DNA from: Deferribacteres bacterium
Lineage (GTDB): Bacteria > Zhuqueibacterota > Zhuqueibacteria > Zhuqueibacterales > Geothermadaptataceae
Direction: 5' to 3'
Assembly: GCA_020633675.1 (NCBI GenBank)
Contig: JACKDE010000005.1
Coordinates: 310,001 to 374,000 of the forward strand
DNA: 64,000 nucleotides
Position numbers and translations under genes: made by a program. Shown piece by piece: positions 42,689 through 51,853 of this stretch (its first letter is position 1; every line of letters starts with the position of its first letter). The notes beneath the pieces were generated by a model. That model was given only the letters and a program-made list of their open reading frames with translations, was not told where the DNA came from and did no database searches.

Positions 42689-45600
42689 TTACAACGCCCG
42701 CTCGAAGCTCAAAACGTAGCGGAATTTGAGATTATCATCACTTCCAAGCGGTTCGTTCACCCACACCGGAAAATCGATGCGCACGCGGTAAGAGGTACCG
42801 GTGATAAACGTGTACCATTTGTCCGGCAAATTTTTCTGAAAATAGAATCCGATGCCGGCATCAGCCAGCGTTTCGCTTTTGTCATTTTGCGAAATCGAAC
42901 CGACATCACCAAATAACGTCATTTCCGTACTGCCCAGAAAACGCCGGATCAGCAATTGATCGAGCACCGGCAGCTTGACGTTTTTGCGCAGCTCCAGATT
43001 TGCTGACACTATCTGATCGCCCAGCAATTCGGGGCGATCGTAAAAACCGCGCAGATTGCCACCGCCCGGTTTGTGATAATGCGCTTCAGTAAAAAATGCT
43101 CCTCGCGAGCGCGACAAACGGCTGTTCAGGAACTGTTCGTGATAATCGGCACCAAATGCAGAAAAGGTGTGCTGTACCGGCAGATCATCCTTGTTGCCAA
43201 CGAACGCTCCCGCGTAGCCCCGCAGGTACACACCGACCGCCTGGCCGGGCCACCACAGCTTGACGTCTGCATCGAGCCGGGTAAAATCGACATCGCTGCC
43301 AAGCGCCGAGGCACCGGCGCGTACGTTGAATTGCAAATCGCTCTGCCAACTGATGCCGCGTGGATTGACCCGATAGCCTGCGTCGATAAATCCATCGTCG
43401 CCTGCTGACCAGTTCTGCATAGCCACTGTCTTGCCATCGACATCGTATTCCGTAAAAGCATATGCCGGATCATCGAGTCGTGTGAAAGTGTAGCCGATGT
43501 TAACCCGGTGCTGTGGCCCCTGGAACAGATACTTGCCCTTGTTCCAGGTCAAACCGAACGTGCCGAAACTCCGGCCTTCCATGCGACCACCGTAAATAGT
43601 GTAATTCGATCCTTGCTGAAATCCACCTTTGGGCGAATATTTGAGCGTTCCATCGAGCTTCTTCGACTCGGCACCGAACCATGTTTGCAATGAAAAATTG
43701 TAGTTATTGCGATAGCTACCGTTAAATCGAATCCCCGAACGCAATCCATCGACATCGTTGTACCAGAAATTCGGCTTCCAGGTCACCACATAGGCATCTG
43801 GTGGATTGTAAAACATACGCGGGTATTCGGGATAAATCTCCAGCTTCATCTGGCCCTGCCCCATCAGGTTATGATCCATCACTGCGTTGTCAGGATCGAG
43901 CACGACCTGCTTCGGTTGCTGGCTGGTGCGAAAAGTCAGGGTGCCACTTTTTTCGCGGCCATCCCAGCGCTGAACTTGCTTGCTGCCATCCGGCAGAGTG
44001 ATCTCAACTTCTACCGGCATGATACCACTATCTTCGCGCTTGATTTCAACATTGGTTTCATAGCTGCCATCGGACATGCGGGTTTTGCTGACATGGCCAA
44101 GCGTATAATTGACCGTCGGCGTATCGTGCAGCCATTGTTGAAAAAACCAATCCAGATCCATGCCCGAAACGTCCTCGCATACGGCTTTGAAACGCGCTTC
44201 GTTGACATGCTTGAATTTCCAGCGCGCAAAATATTCATGTACGATTTTCTGGAAGGTCTCATCGCCAACGACGTATCGTAGCATTTCGTAGAAAATCGAA
44301 CCCTTGGTATAAGCATTTACCGAGTAACCCAACCCGTCCTTGAATTCTTGCGACCATTTGCTAATCGGCTCATTGTGTCCGCTGCTCATATATTGCAAGG
44401 CGAAATCGCGATTGCTCTCACGGCTGGTTACTCCCGGGCGTTTTTTCTGTAGCCAACTGGCGTTTGCCATGGCGCTCTCGCGGTCATAACCCCATGCGCC
44501 ATAGCGATCTTCCATATACCAGCGGGTCTGAAAGCTGGTAAAGCCTTCGTCCAGCCACGCCTCTTTGGTTTCGTTGTTGCCGAGAATGCCATAAAAATAG
44601 ATATGACCGACCTCGTGCAAAATCAGACCTTCGCTCTCTGAAGCGTTCATCACCAGCATCGGGTATTCCATGCCGCCGCCCAGCAAGCCATGAGTGATCG
44701 ACAATTGCGGATAGGGATAGCGGCCAAATTTGTCGGACAGCCAGGCCAACGCACGGTTGCCGCGCTCGGTCACTTTCTTGGTCCAGCGTGATTTCACATA
44801 CGAACGATACAGTACATGAATCGGAATGCCGTCCCATTCGCCCTTCTCGTACAGAAACTCCGGTGAAGTAATCCAGGCAAAATCGTGCACGTTTTCGGCA
44901 TGAAAACTCACGGTTCGCCTCGGAGTATTCTCCGTCGCTTGCTTGATTTTTTCTTTCATTTCTTTGGCAGCTTGTTGCCAGTCCGCATCCGAAAGTGAGG
45001 TATCAACCTGCACCAGCGACCAGCCCGGATCACCATCGGTCACCACGCCAGTCGAGGCGACGATGTACTCGAACGGCACATCCATGGTCACATCAAAGGT
45101 GCCGAATTCGCCATAGAATTCGCCCTGAAGGTGAAACGGCACATTGTTCCAGCCATTTTCGTCGTAGACGCAGACTTTCGGGTACCATTGCGCAAAATCA
45201 TATTGCGTGCCGCGATAGCCGGCGCGGCCATTGTGCTTGCGCACTTTCGAGGCAAATTCCAGCTCGATGCGGACTTTGCCGCCCGGCGGCAACGGATTCG
45301 GTAACGTTGCTTTTAAAATGGTGTCATCAATCTCGAAGGCGCTCATCGCTGCGCCAGTTTCTGCCTCGCCATCTGCTGGCAGAATGCGAAACTGGGTGAT
45401 GTCGATCCAGCCGACAGCGCTGGTATCGGTGTTCAGCGCTACATAAAATGCCTTGGCTTCCTTCGCGCGCAAACTTTGCGGACTGCGAAAGCCGTTCGGG
45501 TAGAGATGCATATAAAACATGGTGAGGGTATCAGGGGAGTTGTTTTGGTAGAGAATCGACGATGTGCCGGTGAGCATGTGCGTCTCCGGCTCCAAACGTA

Positions 45601-45700
45601 CATTCATTTTGTAGTGCACAAATTGTTGCCAGTAATCTTCTTCAGCAGTTGCCGAACTGCTGAGCAAAACCAACATGAGCAACACAAACCACTTCTTCAT
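42689..45700 (-). CDS. M1 family aminopeptidase fused to an outer-membrane beta-barrel
   Basis: About 1003 residues from the ATG at 45700, which has GAGGAGAAAGG just upstream. A signal peptide is followed by the M1 N-terminal beta domain and the catalytic domain: GGGMEYP (near 341-347), HEVGH (362-366) and Glu385 in LDEGFTSF, giving HExxH-x18-E. From about residue 640 the sequence turns into alternating aromatic strands: NFWYNDVDGLRSGIRFNGSY, YNFSLQTWFG, KLWWPGQAVGVYLRGYAG and a final LKFRYVLSFERAL. This is like a bacterial surface antigen or OMP barrel. The likely product is a peptidase anchored by its own barrel. Confidence 0.88.
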   Translation of the reverse strand: MKKWFVLLMLVLLSSSATAEEDYWQQFVHYKMNVRLEPETHMLTGTSSILYQNNSPDTLTMFYMHLYPNGFRSPQSLRAKEAKAFYVALNTDTSAVGWIDITQFRILPADGEAETGAAMSAFEIDDTILKATLPNPLPPGGKVRIELEFASKVRKHNGRAGYRGTQYDFAQWYPKVCVYDENGWNNVPFHLQGEFYGEFGTFDVTMDVPFEYIVASTGVVTDGDPGWSLVQVDTSLSDADWQQAAKEMKEKIKQATENTPRRTVSFHAENVHDFAWITSPEFLYEKGEWDGIPIHVLYRSYVKSRWTKKVTERGNRALAWLSDKFGRYPYPQLSITHGLLGGGMEYPMLVMNASESEGLILHEVGHIYFYGILGNNETKEAWLDEGFTSFQTRWYMEDRYGAWGYDRESAMANASWLQKKRPGVTSRESNRDFALQYMSSGHNEPISKWSQEFKDGLGYSVNAYTKGSIFYEMLRYVVGDETFQKIVHEYFARWKFKHVNEARFKAVCEDVSGMDLDWFFQQWLHDTPTVNYTLGHVSKTRMSDGSYETNVEIKREDSGIMPVEVEITLPDGSKQVQRWDGREKSGTLTFRTSQQPKQVVLDPDNAVMDHNLMGQGQMKLEIYPEYPRMFYNPPDAYVVTWKPNFWYNDVDGLRSGIRFNGSYRNNYNFSLQTWFGAESKKLDGTLKYSPKGGFQQGSNYTIYGGRMEGRSFGTFGLTWNKGKYLFQGPQHRVNIGYTFTRLDDPAYAFTEYDVDGKTVAMQNWSAGDDGFIDAGYRVNPRGISWQSDLQFNVRAGASALGSDVDFTRLDADVKLWWPGQAVGVYLRGYAGAFVGNKDDLPVQHTFSAFGADYHEQFLNSRLSRSRGAFFTEAHYHKPGGGNLRGFYDRPELLGDQIVSANLELRKNVKLPVLDQLLIRRFLGSTEMTLFGDVGSISQNDKSETLADAGIGFYFQKNLPDKWYTFITGTSYRVRIDFPVWVNEPLGSDDNLKFRYVLSFERAL

Positions 45701-46115
45701 AACCTTTCTCCTCGTTTGATTCATGCCGGACCGAAATAAATTTAGCTAATGTTGTTAAGACAACGTCAACTGCCGAAACGTTATAAAAAAAATACAAAAT
45801 GGTCAAATTTCTTCTGCCGACTCCATATAAAACATCCCTGTTGCGCTTCTTGCAACGAATTTGTATTTTTTGATCTTTATCGTCTGGAATTTGGTGAATG
45901 CCCAACAGAAACATATCGAAATGAACTTGCATTAAGCATAGGCAGGGACAAGCCCTGAATGATGCAGGCCAAACCCGTTTTTAATTTTCTTTCGGCCTCA
46001 GGACTTTGGCTTGATTTCGATCTTTTGCAGGCCAGCCCAAAGATAGAATCCACGCTACTTCAACGAATCTTAAAATTGATCGACCGATTCATCATAGAAC
46101 CATGAAAGCGATCCC
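45701..46115. other. Gene-free stretch
   Basis: About 415 bases between the divergent peptidase and ABC exporter genes. No hairpin, repeat or coding frame was recognised apart from the peptidase gene's ribosome site. Confidence 0.5.
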
Positions 46116-47873
46116 ATGAACCAAAATAAAAAATCCAAAAAAGTCTCGCTGTCGAGCATCCGCCATGCTTTCAAAACCATCGTCTGGCCGCGCCGCAAAT
46201 TGCTCGGCCTCGGCCTGGTGCTGATTTTCATCAACCGCGCTGCCGGACTGGTCTTGCCCGGCGCCAGCAAATACCTGATCGATGATGTCATCAAAAATGC
46301 CGATATGCAGATGCTGAAATGGCTGCTGATCATCGTCGGGGTGGCATTGCTGGTGCAATCGACCACCTCGTTTTCGCTCACACGTCTGCTGAGCGTGGAA
46401 GCACAGCACCTGATCTCGCAACTGCGCTCGCAAATGCAAAAGCACATCATACATCTGCCAATCGGCTATTTCGACAACACCAAAGCCGGTGTGCTGGTAT
46501 CGCGTATCATGACCGACGTCGAGGGCGTGCGCAACCTGGTCGGCACCGGGTTGGTGCAACTGATCGGCGGCATCCTGACCGCCATCGCGTCGTTTTTCCT
46601 GCTTATCCGCATCAGCCCGCTGATGACCCTGTACACGCTGGTGCCATTGATCATTTTCGGGCTGATCAGCCTGAAAGCGTTCGGCTACATCCGGCCGATT
46701 TTCCGCAAGCGCGGCGAAATCAACGCCGACGTCACCGGCAGGCTCACCGAGTCACTGAGTGGCATTCGCGTCATCAAAGGCTTCAACGCCGAAACCCACG
46801 AAATCAGCGTGTTCGCAGGCGGCGTCGACCGCATTTTTCAAAATGTCAAAAAATCGCTGACGACAACCAGCCTGGTCACCAGCCTCGCCACCCTGTTGAT
46901 GGGCGCGGCCAGTTTGATGATTATGGGCCTGGGCGGCTCGATGATCATCGACGGCAAAATGACCATCGGTGATTTTTTTGCCTTCACGCTCTATTTGGGC
47001 TTCCTGGTCGCGCCGATTTTGCAGATGAGCAATATCGGCAGCCAAATCACCGAGGCGTTTGCCGGATTGGATCGCATGGACGAGATTTTGAGCATGGCGC
47101 AGGAGGACGACAATCCCGAACGCACAATCAGCATCGAAAAGCTCAAAGGCGATGTGTCGTTTCAGAATGTGACTTTTTCGTACGACGGCAAGGAAAACGT
47201 GCTCAAGCAGATCAGCTTTGAGGCACCGGCGGGCACCGTGACTGCGCTGGTGGGCAGTTCGGGTTCCGGCAAAACCACCATTGCCGGGCTGGCGGCCTCC
47301 TTCATGGCGCCGAATGCTGGAAAAGTGCTGGTCGATGGTCAGGATTTGTCGAAGCTGCGTTTGGAGAGCTACCGCAGTCAGCTTGGCGTGGTTCTGCAGG
47401 ATGATTTTCTGTTTGAGGGCACGATTCGGGAGAACATTCAGTTTGGCAATTTGCAGGCCAGCGAAGCGCAGTTGTTGCAGGCCGTAGAAGCCGCGCATGT
47501 GAAGGAGTTTGCCGACCGTTTCGAAGACGGGCTGGACACGCTGATCGGCGAGCGCGGGGTGAAATTATCGGGCGGGCAGCGCCAGCGGGTGGCGATTGCG
47601 CGCGCCTTGCTGGCCGACCCGAAAGTGCTGATTCTGGACGAAGCGACCTCCAATCTCGACACCGAGAGCGAGCTGTTCATTCAGCAGAGTCTCGACCAGT
47701 TGCTGAAGGGTCGCACGACGTTTGTGATCGCGCACCGGCTCAGCACCATCCGCCGTGCCGACCAGATTTTGGTGATTGAAAACGGTGAAATTGTGGAACG
47801 TGGCACCCACGACGAGCTGATCCAAAAACAGGGCCGCTACCATCAGCTTTATACCTACCAGGCGAGGATTTAG
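46116..47873 (+). CDS. ABC exporter, MsbA/multidrug type (fused membrane and ATPase domains)
   Basis: 585 residues. Six membrane segments (about 20-320) are followed by the ATPase domain: Walker A GSSGSGKTT (about 385-393), signature LSGGQRQRVAIARALL, Walker B VLILDEATSNLD and the switch His in VIAHRLSTI. It should work as a homodimer or heterodimer exporting lipids, peptides or drugs. The 3' end is duplicated about 0.9 kb downstream, suggesting that a second, heterodimer-partner gene once followed. Confidence 0.93.
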   Translation: MNQNKKSKKVSLSSIRHAFKTIVWPRRKLLGLGLVLIFINRAAGLVLPGASKYLIDDVIKNADMQMLKWLLIIVGVALLVQSTTSFSLTRLLSVEAQHLISQLRSQMQKHIIHLPIGYFDNTKAGVLVSRIMTDVEGVRNLVGTGLVQLIGGILTAIASFFLLIRISPLMTLYTLVPLIIFGLISLKAFGYIRPIFRKRGEINADVTGRLTESLSGIRVIKGFNAETHEISVFAGGVDRIFQNVKKSLTTTSLVTSLATLLMGAASLMIMGLGGSMIIDGKMTIGDFFAFTLYLGFLVAPILQMSNIGSQITEAFAGLDRMDEILSMAQEDDNPERTISIEKLKGDVSFQNVTFSYDGKENVLKQISFEAPAGTVTALVGSSGSGKTTIAGLAASFMAPNAGKVLVDGQDLSKLRLESYRSQLGVVLQDDFLFEGTIRENIQFGNLQASEAQLLQAVEAAHVKEFADRFEDGLDTLIGERGVKLSGGQRQRVAIARALLADPKVLILDEATSNLDTESELFIQQSLDQLLKGRTTFVIAHRLSTIRRADQILVIENGEIVERGTHDELIQKQGRYHQLYTYQARI

Positions 47874-47887
47874 AGGGAGACAGCGTG

Positions 47888-48241
47888 CTAACTGGACCGA
47901 ATCCATTCAGCAAGTTTATCTTTGATTTGCTTGATTCGTTGGTGGGAAATCTGACCAATCGTTCCGACGAGAATATCTCCCGAGACAACGGCTAATCTCG
48001 TAATTCGAAAAACACTTGTGACTTTCAGCCCGGAGTCAGCAAAGTCTGAAGCCTTTTCATCCATGATTTCATCGAGTTCTTTTATGGCTTGCTGCGTTTT
48101 GGATGAAATCATACAGATCAGCCAATCGTCGTATTGATTTGGGATTTGAGCAAGGAGGAGAACCGGGCGTAGTTTTGAGGAAACCAGGTCGGTTTGCGGA
48201 AATTTCACCAGTGCGATTTGTCCTGGTTGTTTCACCCCCAT
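47888..48241 (-). CDS. MazF/PemK-like mRNA interferase toxin
   Basis: 117 residues of the MazF family: QIALVKFPQTDLVSSKLRPVLLLA at the N-terminus, then WLICMISSK and the basic VTSVFRITRLAVV segment. MazF toxins cleave mRNA at short sites. The start codon sits inside the end of the upstream antitoxin gene, and the AAGGAG ribosome site is within the antitoxin's last codons, so translation is coupled. The pair lies between the ABC exporter and a copy of that gene's 3' end. Confidence 0.88.
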   Translation of the reverse strand: MGVKQPGQIALVKFPQTDLVSSKLRPVLLLAQIPNQYDDWLICMISSKTQQAIKELDEIMDEKASDFADSGLKVTSVFRITRLAVVSGDILVGTIGQISHQRIKQIKDKLAEWIRSS

Positions 48242-48462
48242 TTCTCCTTCAGGTCAGCTTCATCATAAACAGGATATGCTTCATCATCCATGTCGCGCAT
48301 TGCCGAGGCAAGTGACATTGATGACCACTCGGAATCTTCATCTCGATCGAGTTTGTGCCTGCTTTTAACAATCAAAAACTCGATAAAGTCGAGCACTTCA
48401 CGCTGAAATGACTGGGGGAGTTGGTTGACTTGCTGGCTGATTCTATCAACGGTCGTCATCAT
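48232..48462 (-). CDS. DUF2281-type antitoxin of the MazF pair
   Basis: 76 residues. The N-terminal helix DRISQQVNQLPQSFQREVLDF is the DUF2281/antitoxin pattern, followed by IEFLIVKSRHK and an acidic tail with DDEAYPVYDEADLKEKWG. It should neutralise the MazF-like toxin, whose start it overlaps by ten bases. Confidence 0.82.
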   Translation of the reverse strand: MMTTVDRISQQVNQLPQSFQREVLDFIEFLIVKSRHKLDRDEDSEWSSMSLASAMRDMDDEAYPVYDEADLKEKWG

Positions 48463-48572
48463 ACATTCCCTTATTTCCGTTCAAACAATTGATCGAAGAT
48501 AAAAAGGCCGCTGTCAATTTCAAAACGATTTCTTGAATTGCAAGGTGGATTCTACCTGAAAATGTACTGAAG

Positions 48573-48766
48573 TTCAGCAGAGTCTCGGCCAGTTGCTGCA
48601 GGACCGCACCACCTTTGTGATTGCGCACCGGCTCAGCACCATCCGCCGTGCCGACCAGATTTTGGTGATTGAAAACGGTGAAATTGTGGAACGTGGCACC
48701 CACGACGAGCTGATCCAAAAACAGGGCCGCTACCATCAGCTTTATACCTACCAGGCGAGGATTTAG
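48573..48766 (+). pseudogene. Truncated 3' end of an ABC exporter gene (direct repeat of 47680-47873)
   Basis: 194 bases align without gaps to the 3' end of the intact exporter gene at a constant offset of 893. The first 50 bases have seven mismatches (giving LGQLLQDRTTFVIAHR in place of LDQLLKGRTTFVIAHR). The last 144 bases, to the stop codon, are identical. Upstream sequence is unrelated. This is a remnant of a paralogous exporter gene, partly homogenised with the intact copy. Confidence 0.85.
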
Positions 48767-48814
48767 GGGAACTGTTATTTGGGGCTTGGTAATGTGGTGT
48801 GGACAACCTAACCG

Positions 48815-49231
48815 TTATGCGCCAGCATAGCCCGCCAACAACTCTTTCTCTCGATTGTTCCGAGAGATGTGGAGAATGACTGTATTTTGTAGTTTGACGG
48901 CAGGATGAAAAGCATTGTGTTTTGAAAACCAGAACGTTTCACTCAATGAATCCTTTTCATGCCATGTCGTCATTACGAATTTGTCTTCTGGAATATCACC
49001 GAAGTTGAATTCTTCTAGGTTAGCAGAATCCACTGAGTCGTCCCACGAACTACAGTCTTTTCCCCACGCCATCATATAGAGGCAACCTGACCGCACGAGC
49101 CATTCGCTAACCTTGGCCTGCCATTCAGAGGTTGGTTTGTCGTCGACAATAACCACTGTCCGGAATGGCTTCATTGACGAAATATCCGGCAGGTTTGACT
49201 CGGGTTCAAGTTGCAAATACTTCATGACCAT
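48815..49231 (-). CDS. Hypothetical protein, DUF7684-like
   Basis: 138 residues, soluble, with RTVVIVDDKPTSEWQAKVSEWLVRSGCLYMMAWGKDCSSWDDSVD followed by DKFVMTTWHEKD and FWFSKHNAFHP. I recall similar small proteins in diverse bacteria, but no function. The start lies six bases beyond the attC-like site at 49238, as expected for an integron cassette gene. A GTTAGGT box overlaps the region just past its stop (48806-48812). Confidence 0.7.
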   Translation of the reverse strand: MVMKYLQLEPESNLPDISSMKPFRTVVIVDDKPTSEWQAKVSEWLVRSGCLYMMAWGKDCSSWDDSVDSANLEEFNFGDIPEDKFVMTTWHEKDSLSETFWFSKHNAFHPAVKLQNTVILHISRNNREKELLAGYAGA

Positions 49232-49237
49232 TTTGGC

Positions 49238-49367
49238 GCCTAACGACTGCGTAACCAGCCGAGCGGATTTCCTAGACAGCTATCAGCAACACCACGATTT
49301 TTCGCGACTATTACCAACCCTAGCAAAACCGCCGTCGCTAGCGAGGTCTGTTGACGCGAAGTTAGGT
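49238..49367 (-). other. attC-like recombination site of an integron cassette
   Basis: On the minus strand ACCTAAC (49367-49361) begins the site and GTTAGGC (49244-49238) ends it, matching RYYYAAC and GTTRRRY. Inner boxes GCGTCAAC (49357-49350) and GTTACGC (49255-49249) pair with one extra base on one side, the usual attC asymmetry. It starts seven bases after the stop codon of the membrane protein gene and ends six before the next gene. No integrase gene is in the window. Confidence 0.65.
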
Positions 49368-49373
49368 ATCTGC

Positions 49374-50396
49374 TCATGTGAAATACCCTACTAATACACT
49401 GCTAATGATAAGAACAAGGCCGATAAGCCTTAACAGACTTGTTGGTTTCAATTTGTTTATCAACTTTGTGAAGTAGTAAAATGGGATTGAAAAGACAAAA
49501 GGAATCGTTCTAAAAAATATTTTCAAAATGAAAATGAATGGAAACCCAAGTATCCAAATCAAACACAAAAAATATTTACGTAACTTCGGAAGGCCATCAT
49601 AGCCAATTCTTAGAGAGAATAGTATTATGAAATAGAAATAGAGGTATCTGACTATTGAATCCTGCCAGATAAACTGAATTATGTTCTCTTGGCCTTTAGC
49701 ATAGTTAAAAGCAAGGAATATACACAAGACCGCTACAGGGATGTTCTTTCTCGCGATATACCTTACCCCTATCAATAAGAATAGAAAAGAAAATACTTCA
49801 TCTGAAGGGAGGTTGATTAACGATAGAAAAGCCAAAATCCCTCCGATGAATACGAAAGGGAAAACAACCCAATCTGCAAAATCTATAGGTCGGCGGTTAT
49901 AAATTAAAAATGCGTTTTTGATAGAATCTTTATACCCTCTCAGATATAATTGAATAAAGTTCCAAAAGGTTTTGTCCCATTCCGCTAGTTTTTTGGTTTC
50001 CAAAAATATATCTAATCCCGCCAACAGAGCACCTGAAATACCGAGCACAATCGTCAAGATATTTAGATTGAAAATTCTCGGAGTAAAGAGGTTAATTCCT
50101 TTACTAAGAAAGGCAAAAAACAAAAAAGTGAGAATCATAACCGGGAATGCAGCCAATACAAAAAAGACTTCTACCTTGGTATCAATTTTGTCTTTTAACG
50201 GATAATTTAGGATTTTTGCATCCAAAAAGTAATCGGCAATCAACCGATTCTTTGCGATCTTCAAAGTTCTGTGGTTATCGATCGGTAACTTGGATAGCAG
50301 TTGATAGTAAAACTTACGCTCTTCAGTATTAAATGCAAGAAAATAGGGCTGCGACTCCACGAATGTGATCAAGTCTTTTTTATAATTTTCATCCAT
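49374..50396 (-). CDS. AT-rich multi-span membrane protein of unknown function
   Basis: 340 residues. A soluble helical N-terminus (about 1-70, with AFNTEERKFYYQLLSKLP) is followed by about eight or nine hydrophobic segments between 75 and 340. Base composition is markedly AT-richer than the flanking genes and Lys/Ile/Phe are abundant, suggesting recent acquisition. The stop lies seven bases before the attC-like site. No family recognised. Confidence 0.7.
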   Translation of the reverse strand: MDENYKKDLITFVESQPYFLAFNTEERKFYYQLLSKLPIDNHRTLKIAKNRLIADYFLDAKILNYPLKDKIDTKVEVFFVLAAFPVMILTFLFFAFLSKGINLFTPRIFNLNILTIVLGISGALLAGLDIFLETKKLAEWDKTFWNFIQLYLRGYKDSIKNAFLIYNRRPIDFADWVVFPFVFIGGILAFLSLINLPSDEVFSFLFLLIGVRYIARKNIPVAVLCIFLAFNYAKGQENIIQFIWQDSIVRYLYFYFIILFSLRIGYDGLPKLRKYFLCLIWILGFPFIFILKIFFRTIPFVFSIPFYYFTKLINKLKPTSLLRLIGLVLIISSVLVGYFT

Positions 50397-50938
50397 TTAC
50401 TAAATGGTATCGTTACTTGTGTGGATTCTTAATACAAATTCATACCTAACTATTCATTTATACAAGTCGTATAAGAACGCTTGTTTTGGGGCTTGTTGTC
50501 GTGTAAGACACAAAACAGTTTTGGGATTAACTACAACAGCATTCAAAGAGCTTATCCACAAAAACGAAAACTGATTTTTGACTATTCTCTGAGTCGGATA
50601 ATACGCAAAGACCGTTATTGCACGACATTCGACGCAAAGTACAACATGTCTGATTTTTCAAATCAGTTTTTAAAAAATTTGGAAAGTGCTACTCTATTCC
50701 CCATCAGGATTGTCATTTATCGATAAATCGATCAGGCGCTGTGCAGAAACAAGGGAGAATACCGCAATAATGCGAACACCCACGAAAATGTCAAGATATT
50801 TCTGTTCGAAAACGCGTGAGCATCAAAGCACTCCTCTAAAATCCCCTTGCTGCATTAATCCACAAGCCCTATTTTTAGACGAAACTGGCTGCAAGAAAAC
50901 TCAGCCAAATCGAAGCTCACCACAAACAGGAACACGCG
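50397..50938. other. Gene-free stretch in accessory region
   Basis: About 540 bases, AT-rich in its first half. ACCTAAC at 50444-50450 is a GTTAGGT box on the minus strand and may mark another cassette boundary. No coding frame was convincing. Confidence 0.45.
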
Positions 50939-51712
50939 ATGATTTCAGAGCAACAGCGACAAAAGGCCGCGGCGATACGCGGGCAGATCAAGGCCATCAC
51001 GTTCGATTTTTGGGGCACGCTGGTGCAGGAAACCCATGTGCCGCCAGATACGCAAACCTTCAAGCAGCGCAAGCTGGCCTATTTTTATGATACCCTCTCC
51101 GAATTTGGCCACACCTTTCCGGAACAGCAGCTAAAGGCCGCGTTCCGGCACGTTTATCAGCATTTCGATGCCTTGTGGAAACAGGCCGTCGGCTTCGACG
51201 CCAACGACGGCATCGAAGCCGCGCTGCAATTTTTGCAAGTCGAGATTCCGGCAACAGACAAGGCCCGGCTGGTACGCTTTTTCGAGGAGATAGTCAATGA
51301 AACCACGCTCAAACTGTTTCCGGGGGTGAAGGAGGCGATACCGGCTTTTGCGCAGCGCTACCGCCTCGGCCTGATCAGCGATACAGCCTGGACGCCCGGA
51401 CGCGTGCTGCGCGAGCAACTGCGCCGCAACGACCTGCTGCACTGTTTCGAAACGCTGATTTTCTCCGGCGAGGTCGGGCATTGCAAGCCGCATCCGCTGA
51501 TGTTCGAAAAGGCCATCGAGCCGTTCGGCATCGCGCCGCAGGCCAATCTGCACGTCGGCGACCTGCAATTTACCGATATTAAAGGCGCCAAAAATTTCGG
51601 CTGCCATGCGGCATGGATTTACCGGCCGGATTACCTCGACAACGGCAAAAAAGACTACCAGCCCGATCTGGTCGTCGAGAGTGTCGCCGAGCTGGCGGAG
51701 CTGTTTTTGTGA
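50939..51712 (+). CDS. HAD superfamily hydrolase
   Basis: 257 residues. Motif I is FDFWGTLVQ (nucleophile Asp, second Asp replaced by Trp-Gly, as in some HADs), motif II LISDTAW, motif III Lys in GHCKPHPLMF and motif IV VGDLQFTDIKGA. A C1-type helical cap (about 40-125) lies between motifs I and II. It should act on a small phosphorylated or halogenated substrate. Codon use is GC-rich and unlike the cassette genes, marking return to the native chromosome. Confidence 0.88.
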   Translation: MISEQQRQKAAAIRGQIKAITFDFWGTLVQETHVPPDTQTFKQRKLAYFYDTLSEFGHTFPEQQLKAAFRHVYQHFDALWKQAVGFDANDGIEAALQFLQVEIPATDKARLVRFFEEIVNETTLKLFPGVKEAIPAFAQRYRLGLISDTAWTPGRVLREQLRRNDLLHCFETLIFSGEVGHCKPHPLMFEKAIEPFGIAPQANLHVGDLQFTDIKGAKNFGCHAAWIYRPDYLDNGKKDYQPDLVVESVAELAELFL

Positions 51713-51853
51713 TGATTTTGACAGGATGAACTGGCTCGACTGGATTTTGGAGAGGGTACCTGTTCAGTTCCAAACCACAGAGCACACGGTGGTCGCAGAG
51801 AAAAAAATCAATCAATTCTTAATCCTGAAAATCCTGTCGATCCGGTCAAAACC

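Noticed and set aside
48446..48736. Open minus-strand frame of 96 codons
   Set aside because: It is antisense to the duplicated ABC exporter 3' end; the same antisense frame occurs opposite the intact copy.
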